From Microbacterium sp. zg-B185 (GTDB lineage Bacteria > Actinomycetota > Actinomycetes > Actinomycetales > Microbacteriaceae), in assembly GCF_030246885.1 (NCBI RefSeq), contig NZ_CP126739.1:434001-498000 (forward strand): a stretch of DNA of 64,000 nucleotides. Direction: 5' to 3'. The position numbers and the translations under genes are program-made. Positions within the stretch are counted from its first letter, which is position 1. Each line of letters begins with the position of its first letter. The notes beneath the pieces are model-generated. The model was given only the letters and a program-made list of their open reading frames with translations, made no database searches and had not been told where the DNA came from. Below, one piece after another: positions 59,494-64,000 of the stretch.

Positions 59494-61608
59494 GTGACTG
59501 ATGGAACAGAGCAGGTCGACGATGAGCACCCGCGCGTCAAGCGCCTCATCCTCGGCGAACCGCTGACCTCCGAGAAGCTGGACGAGCAGCTGCTGCCGAA
59601 GAAGCGCGCGCTGCCGATCTTCGCCTCCGACGCGTTGAGTTCGGTCGCGTACGCTCCCCAGGAGCTTCTGATGATCCTCCTCATCGGAGGGACCGCATTC
59701 CTGGCGTTCTCGCCGTGGATCGCCGCCGGCGTCGTGCTGCTGCTGATCGTGGTGGTCGCCAGCTACCGTCAGCTCATCCGGGCGTATCCGTCCGGCGGCG
59801 GCGACTACGAGGTCGCCCGGACCAACCTGGGTGAGCTGCCCGGGGTCGTGGTCGCATCGGCGCTGCTCGTGGACTACGTGCTGACGGTGGCTGTGTCGGT
59901 CGCATCGGGAGTCGACAACATCATCTCGGCGATCCCCGAGCTCGACCCGGCCCGGGTGGAGATGGCCGTGGGCTTCGTGATCCTCATCGTGATCGTCAAT
60001 CTCCGGGGGGTGCGTGAGGCGTCGTTCGCATTCGCCGTCCCGACGTACGTCTTCATCGCATCGGTCGCGGTGATGATCGTGGTGGGTCTGACGCGCACCG
60101 CGCTGGGCGACCCGCCGGTGGCATCGAGCGCCGAGTTCGCCGTGCAGGCGGAGTCGCTCACGCAGGCGGCCGTGATCCTCCTCGTGCTGCGCGCATTCTC
60201 CAGCGGATGCTCCGCGCTCACCGGGGTCGAGGCGGTCTCCAACGGCGTGCCCGCCTTCCGTGCTCCGAAAGTGCGCAACGCACAGATGACCCTCACCCTG
60301 ATGGGGGGCATCGCGATCCTGCTCTTCTCCGGCCTGGTGGCGATCGCGCTCGTCTCCGGAGTGCACTACGCCGAGAACCCGTGCCATCTGATCGGCTTCG
60401 ACTGCGAATCGGCACCGCAGCCGAGCCTCATGGCTCAGGTCGCCGCGGCGACATTCGGGATGGGGTCCGTCCCGTTCTTCATCATCCAGGCGGCCACGGC
60501 GTGCGTCCTGCTGCTGGCCGCCAATACAGCGTTCAACGGATTCCCGCTGCTGGGGGCAGTGCTCGCCCGGGACGGATTCGCGCCGAAAGCGCTCAACACC
60601 CGCGGCGATCGCCTCGTCTTCTCGAACGGAATGGTGCTCCTGGGCATCGCCGCGATCGTGGTGCTGGTCGTCTACCGGGCCAACCTCACCACGCTGATCC
60701 AGCTGTACATCATCGGGGTGTTCGTCTCGTTCTCCATCGGCCAGATCGGCATGGTGCGGCACTGGCTGCGGGTGCTGCGCCAGGAGGCATCATCGGATGC
60801 CGCGGCCGCGGCATCGGCCCGGCGGGAGCGCCGCTCGGCATACCGCGGGCTCGTCATCAACGCGCTCGGCGCGGCCATGACCATCTCGGTTCTGCTGATC
60901 GTGACGATCACGAAGTTCACCCACGGCGCGTGGCTCGTCTTCATCGCCATCCCGATCCTGGCCACTCTGATGATCGGTGTGAACCGCTACTACCGCGACG
61001 TCGAGCGCGAGATCGAAGTCGATCACACGACCCACTTCGGCGCGGACGGCGACCTGGCCATCGTCCTGGTCAATCGTCTGCAGAAGCCCGTTCTCAAAGC
61101 CGTGGACTACGCGCTGGCGGCCCAGCACGGCAGGGCCGTCGCGGTCCACGTCGCAGTCAGCGACGAGGAGTCGGCGGCGCTGCAGCGGCAGTGGGAGCAG
61201 CACCGGGTGCCGATGGAACTGGTGATCATCGCATCCCCTTACCGGTCGTACACCGCGCCGGTGGCGAAGTTCATCAAGCAGTACCGCGAGAAGTTCGGCT
61301 CGGCCGTCGTCACCGTGTACCTCCCGCAGTACATCGTCGGGCACTGGTGGGAGGCGCTGCTGCACAACCGCCGCTCGCGGCGCATCGCGCAGCAGCTGAT
61401 GATGGTGCACGGGGTGTCGATCACCCTCGTGCCGTGGCTGCTGGACTCGTCGCAGCTCATCTACGGGCGCCGATCGCGTCCCCTTCCCGGAGACCAGCGC
61501 GCCGGGCGACCCGTCCCCGAGGTGGAGAGGACAGCGCGGCGCGCCCATCGTCCCGCCGGACCTCCCGAACCCGAGCCGGAGAAGCGGCCGGCCGAGGCGC
61601 TACGCTGA
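59494..61608 (+). CDS. APC-superfamily potassium importer, KimA-like
   Basis: A 704-residue transporter. The core (residues about 30-490) has 12 helices with FASDALSSVAYAPQELLMIL and YRQLIRAYPSGGGDYEVART, blocks that closely follow B. subtilis KimA, a high-affinity K+ importer of the KUP type; AFSSGCSALTGVEAVSNGVP is another. The C-terminal 200 residues form the cytoplasmic universal-stress-like domain (AVAVHVAVSDEESAALQRQW, ASPYRSYTAPVAKFIKQYRE). The GTG at 59494 has no ribosome site, but TAGTGT lies 8 bases before it, so the mRNA may be leaderless. A KdpD/KdpE-like pair follows directly. Confidence 0.88.
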   Translation: MTDGTEQVDDEHPRVKRLILGEPLTSEKLDEQLLPKKRALPIFASDALSSVAYAPQELLMILLIGGTAFLAFSPWIAAGVVLLLIVVVASYRQLIRAYPSGGGDYEVARTNLGELPGVVVASALLVDYVLTVAVSVASGVDNIISAIPELDPARVEMAVGFVILIVIVNLRGVREASFAFAVPTYVFIASVAVMIVVGLTRTALGDPPVASSAEFAVQAESLTQAAVILLVLRAFSSGCSALTGVEAVSNGVPAFRAPKVRNAQMTLTLMGGIAILLFSGLVAIALVSGVHYAENPCHLIGFDCESAPQPSLMAQVAAATFGMGSVPFFIIQAATACVLLLAANTAFNGFPLLGAVLARDGFAPKALNTRGDRLVFSNGMVLLGIAAIVVLVVYRANLTTLIQLYIIGVFVSFSIGQIGMVRHWLRVLRQEASSDAAAAASARRERRSAYRGLVINALGAAMTISVLLIVTITKFTHGAWLVFIAIPILATLMIGVNRYYRDVEREIEVDHTTHFGADGDLAIVLVNRLQKPVLKAVDYALAAQHGRAVAVHVAVSDEESAALQRQWEQHRVPMELVIIASPYRSYTAPVAKFIKQYREKFGSAVVTVYLPQYIVGHWWEALLHNRRSRRIAQQLMMVHGVSITLVPWLLDSSQLIYGRRSRPLPGDQRAGRPVPEVERTARRAHRPAGPPEPEPEKRPAEALR

Positions 61609-61669
61609 CGCCGGTGCGCCGGTGCGCCGGTCCGCTGAGACCGCCGCAGGTGATTCCGAGGGGCAGGGG

Positions 61670-63526
61670 GTGAGCGATCCGATGATGGACCGTGTCGACG
61701 AGCCCGCGGACCCCCGACAGATCGTCGTGGTCGCGCTGAGCGGCGGTCCGGAAGGGGAGGTGCTGATCCGCCGGGCGGCTCGCGTCGCCGAGCGTTCCGG
61801 CGGGACACTCCTGGCGGTGCACGTGGCCGGCGAAGAGCATGGCCGCACGGCTTCTCCCGGCGAGCTTGCCCGTCAGCAGGCGCTGACGGAGTCGGTCGGC
61901 GGAACGTACCACCAGGTCATCGGCGATGCCGTGCCGCGCGCCATCCTGGAGTTCGCCCGCTCCGAAAAGGCGACGCAGCTCGTGATCGGCGAAAGCAGCC
62001 GAGGCCGCCTGCTCGCGGCGCTGTCTCGACCGGGCGTCGGTGCGTCCCTGATCCGAGAAGCGGGTCAGATCGACGTCCTCGTCGTCGCCCACGCCGCCGT
62101 GGGCGACCGGTTCGCGCTTCCTCGTCTCAGCGGCGGCGCGCTCAGCAGGCAGAGAGTCGCGCTCGGGTTCATCGTCACCCTGATCCTCGGCCCCGTCGTC
62201 ACCTGGCTGCTGTACCTGTTCCGCACACCGGAGTCGATCACCACCGAAGTGCTCACATTCCAGCTCCTGGTCGTCGTGGTGGCGCTGGTCGGCGGGATCT
62301 GGCCGGCGCTCCTGGCGGCCGTGCTGTCCGGATTGACGCTGGATTTCCTCTTCGTGGCGCCGCAGTTCTCGGTGGAGGTGTCCGACCCCCTGCACCTGTC
62401 GGCGCTTCTGCTCTACGCGCTGATCGCGATCCTGGTCAGCTACATCGTCGACACCGCTGCCAGGCGGGCGCGCATCGCGCAGCGTGCCGCGGCCGAGGCT
62501 GAGCTGCTTGCGACCGTGGCCGGCAACGTCCTCCGGGGTGAGAGCGCCCCGCTGGCCCTGGTCGCACGGACGCGCGAGGCCTTCGGTCTGTCCGGAGTGC
62601 GCCTGCTGGATGAGGGCGGGGTCGTCCTGGCCACCGACGGAGAACCGGTCCGCGACGGGCGCTTCGCCGCGGTGCGCGTCGGACCCGGCGGTGGGGCGGC
62701 GCGGGCAACACTGGAACTGCACGGACGGGCGCTGGACGACTCAGAGCGCCGCCTGCTCGAGGTCATCCTGGCGCAGCTGAATGTCGCCCTGGAACGGGCC
62801 GAGCTGGCCGAGATCGCCCGAGCCGCCCAAGCCCTCGCGGTCGCGGATCAGGTGCGCAGCGCGCTGCTGTCTGCGGTGAGCCACGATGTGCGTCGACCGC
62901 TGGCCGCCGCGATCGCGGCAGTCGGCGGACTCCGTGCCGCCGGAGAGAGCCTGTCGGGCGAGGACGCGCGCGAGCTTCTGGAGACCGCCCACGTGAGCCT
63001 TGCCGCTCTGTCGAAGCTGGTGACCGACCTGCTGGATGTCAGCCGGGTCGAGGCGGGCGCGCTGGGCGCATCGCTCGGACCCGTCGACGCTGCCGCCGTC
63101 GTGCTGTCCGCCGTGGAAGAGATCGGGTTGGGTCCCGACGTGGTCGACCTCGCGCTGGATCCGCACCTGCCCGCGATCTGGGCCGACCCCGTCCTGCTGC
63201 AGCGGGTGCTGGTCAACGTGCTCAGCAACGCAGAACGCCACGCGCCCGCCGGTACGCGGCTGAGTGTGACGACCGCCGTCGACGGGCAGAGCGCACAGCT
63301 GCGCGTCATCGACCATGGAACCGGCATCGCCCCGAACCGCCGGGAGGAGATGTTCGCGCCCTTCCAACGCTTCGGGGACACCGAGAACACCACCGGGCTC
63401 GGCCTCGGTCTGGCGCTGGCGAAGGGCTTCACCGAAGGCATGGGTGGCACGCTCATGGCCGAGGAGACCCCCGGAGGCGGGCTCACGATGGTGATCGTCC
63501 TGCCGCTGGCTGCGGGGTCTTCATGA
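61670..63526 (+). CDS. KdpD-like sensor histidine kinase, short form
   Basis: A 618-residue kinase. It lacks the large KdpD sensor ATPase-like domain and begins with a universal-stress (USP) domain (IVVVALSGGPEGEVLIRRAA, LVIGESSRGRLL; residues about 15-145). A four-helix DUF4118 membrane region follows (FIVTLILGPVVTWLLYLF), then a GAF-like part, the phospho-acceptor His in SHDVRRPLAAAIA, the N box VLVNVLSNAERHAP, and ATP-site DHGTGIA and GLGLGLALAKG. It may sense potassium or turgor and control kimA. GTG at 61670 follows GAGGGG; an ATG at 61682 is possible. ATGA overlap with the regulator. Confidence 0.88.
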   Translation: MSDPMMDRVDEPADPRQIVVVALSGGPEGEVLIRRAARVAERSGGTLLAVHVAGEEHGRTASPGELARQQALTESVGGTYHQVIGDAVPRAILEFARSEKATQLVIGESSRGRLLAALSRPGVGASLIREAGQIDVLVVAHAAVGDRFALPRLSGGALSRQRVALGFIVTLILGPVVTWLLYLFRTPESITTEVLTFQLLVVVVALVGGIWPALLAAVLSGLTLDFLFVAPQFSVEVSDPLHLSALLLYALIAILVSYIVDTAARRARIAQRAAAEAELLATVAGNVLRGESAPLALVARTREAFGLSGVRLLDEGGVVLATDGEPVRDGRFAAVRVGPGGGAARATLELHGRALDDSERRLLEVILAQLNVALERAELAEIARAAQALAVADQVRSALLSAVSHDVRRPLAAAIAAVGGLRAAGESLSGEDARELLETAHVSLAALSKLVTDLLDVSRVEAGALGASLGPVDAAAVVLSAVEEIGLGPDVVDLALDPHLPAIWADPVLLQRVLVNVLSNAERHAPAGTRLSVTTAVDGQSAQLRVIDHGTGIAPNRREEMFAPFQRFGDTENTTGLGLGLALAKGFTEGMGGTLMAEETPGGGLTMVIVLPLAAGSS

Positions 63527-64000
63527 AGGTGCTGGTCGCGGACGATGACCCTCAGCTCGTCCGAGCCCTGCAGATCACCCTCTCCGCCCACGGCTACGAG
63601 GTCGTCGTGGCAGCCGACGGGCACGCCGCGGTGGCCCTCGCGGCACGCGAGCGTCCTGACCTCGTGATGCTGGATCTCGGGATGCCGCACCTGGACGGCG
63701 TGCAGGTCATCGAATCGCTGCGCGCCTGGACCGGCATCCCCATCATCGTGGTCTCCGGCAGGACCGGCTCGGCCGACAAAGTGGAGGCGCTGGATGCCGG
63801 CGCGGACGACTTCGTGACCAAGCCGTTCCAGGTCGATGAGCTGCTGGCGCGGCTGCGGGCCCTATCCCGGCGCGCCGTGGCTTCACCCGACGAGCCTGTC
63901 GTCTCCTTCGGCGGTGTGCGGATCGACCTCGCCGCGAAGGCGGTCACGCGCGACGGTGCCCTCGTGCATCTCACCCCGACCGAGTGGCGGATCCTGGAGC
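63523..64000 (+). CDS. KdpE-like response regulator, partial at window end
   Basis: The first 159 residues are present. The receiver domain starts MKVLVADDDPQLVRAL with the acidic pocket DDD, has the phospho-acceptor Asp in LVMLDLGMP, a Ser in VVSGRTG and the Lys in DDFVTKPFQVDELLARL. After residue 130 the OmpR-type winged helix begins (VRIDLAAKAV, LTPTEWRILE) and is cut by the window edge. It pairs with the kinase upstream by ATGA overlap. Likely targets are kimA or a kdp operon outside this window. Confidence 0.93.
   Translation, partial: MKVLVADDDPQLVRALQITLSAHGYEVVVAADGHAAVALAARERPDLVMLDLGMPHLDGVQVIESLRAWTGIPIIVVSGRTGSADKVEALDAGADDFVTKPFQVDELLARLRALSRRAVASPDEPVVSFGGVRIDLAAKAVTRDGALVHLTPTEWRILE

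Noticed and set aside
58138..60762. 874-codon open frame on the minus strand
   Set aside because: It lies opposite three clear genes (hydratase, hydroxyacyl-CoA dehydrogenase, KimA-like) and reads as a His/Arg/Asp-rich antisense shadow.

Overview
The window looks like chromosome from a high-GC actinobacterium of the Microbacteriaceae, most likely Microbacterium. This is inferred from base composition, frequent GTG starts, GTGA/ATGA gene overlaps, leaderless TAGCCT-type promoters, and the sugar-transport and small-protein gene sets. No rRNA gene is present to settle the name. Most of the window is ordinary, densely packed core or accessory metabolism.

Layout. 1-12.8 kb holds housekeeping and stress genes: a FAD oxidoreductase fragment, DUF72, GNAT, histidine phosphatase, NAD(P)H-hydrate dehydratase, a trehalose-synthase-like GH13 enzyme with an LLM flavin enzyme, a TetR/SnoaL divergent pair, an alcohol dehydrogenase and Dps. 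12.8-26.5 kb is an L-arabinose locus: a YtfQ-type ABC transporter with two ATPases, two LacI regulators, araD-araB-araA and an aldose epimerase. Two matching LacI operators tie transport to catabolism. 26.5-32.2 kb has intergenic repeats, a DEAD-box helicase with an RGG tail, a fatty acid desaturase, an SDR and YjbR.

32.3-49.3 kb is the accessory part. A complete tRNA-Arg(ACG) is followed by two more copies of its 3' end, at about 43.2 and 49.2 kb. These bound two tandem islands with no visible integrase. Island 1 (about 10.8 kb) holds a SARP-type activator and a four-gene operon: an acidic glycine-zipper protein, a small CxCWG cysteine-cluster protein, an acidic-leader protein, and a 1647-residue protein joining a subtilisin-like (S8) protease to an OmpA-like C-terminus. 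The SARP promoter and the operon promoter carry the same GTGAC direct repeats spaced 11 bp, placed 8-9 bp before the -10, so I infer that the SARP controls itself and the operon. I know of no described function for this set; it is the best candidate for a new system. Island 2 (about 5.9 kb) is a catabolic cassette: GntR, MHS-family transporter, SDR, split transketolase and an ArsR-like regulator.

49.3-64 kb returns to ordinary context. It has a DUF1269 protein, a bile-salt-hydrolase-like Ntn hydrolase, a sugar ABC transporter, a CopB-type copper ATPase behind a CsoR-like operator, a short fatty-acid beta-oxidation pair, and a potassium module (KimA-like importer followed by a KdpD-like kinase and KdpE-like regulator, cut by the window end).
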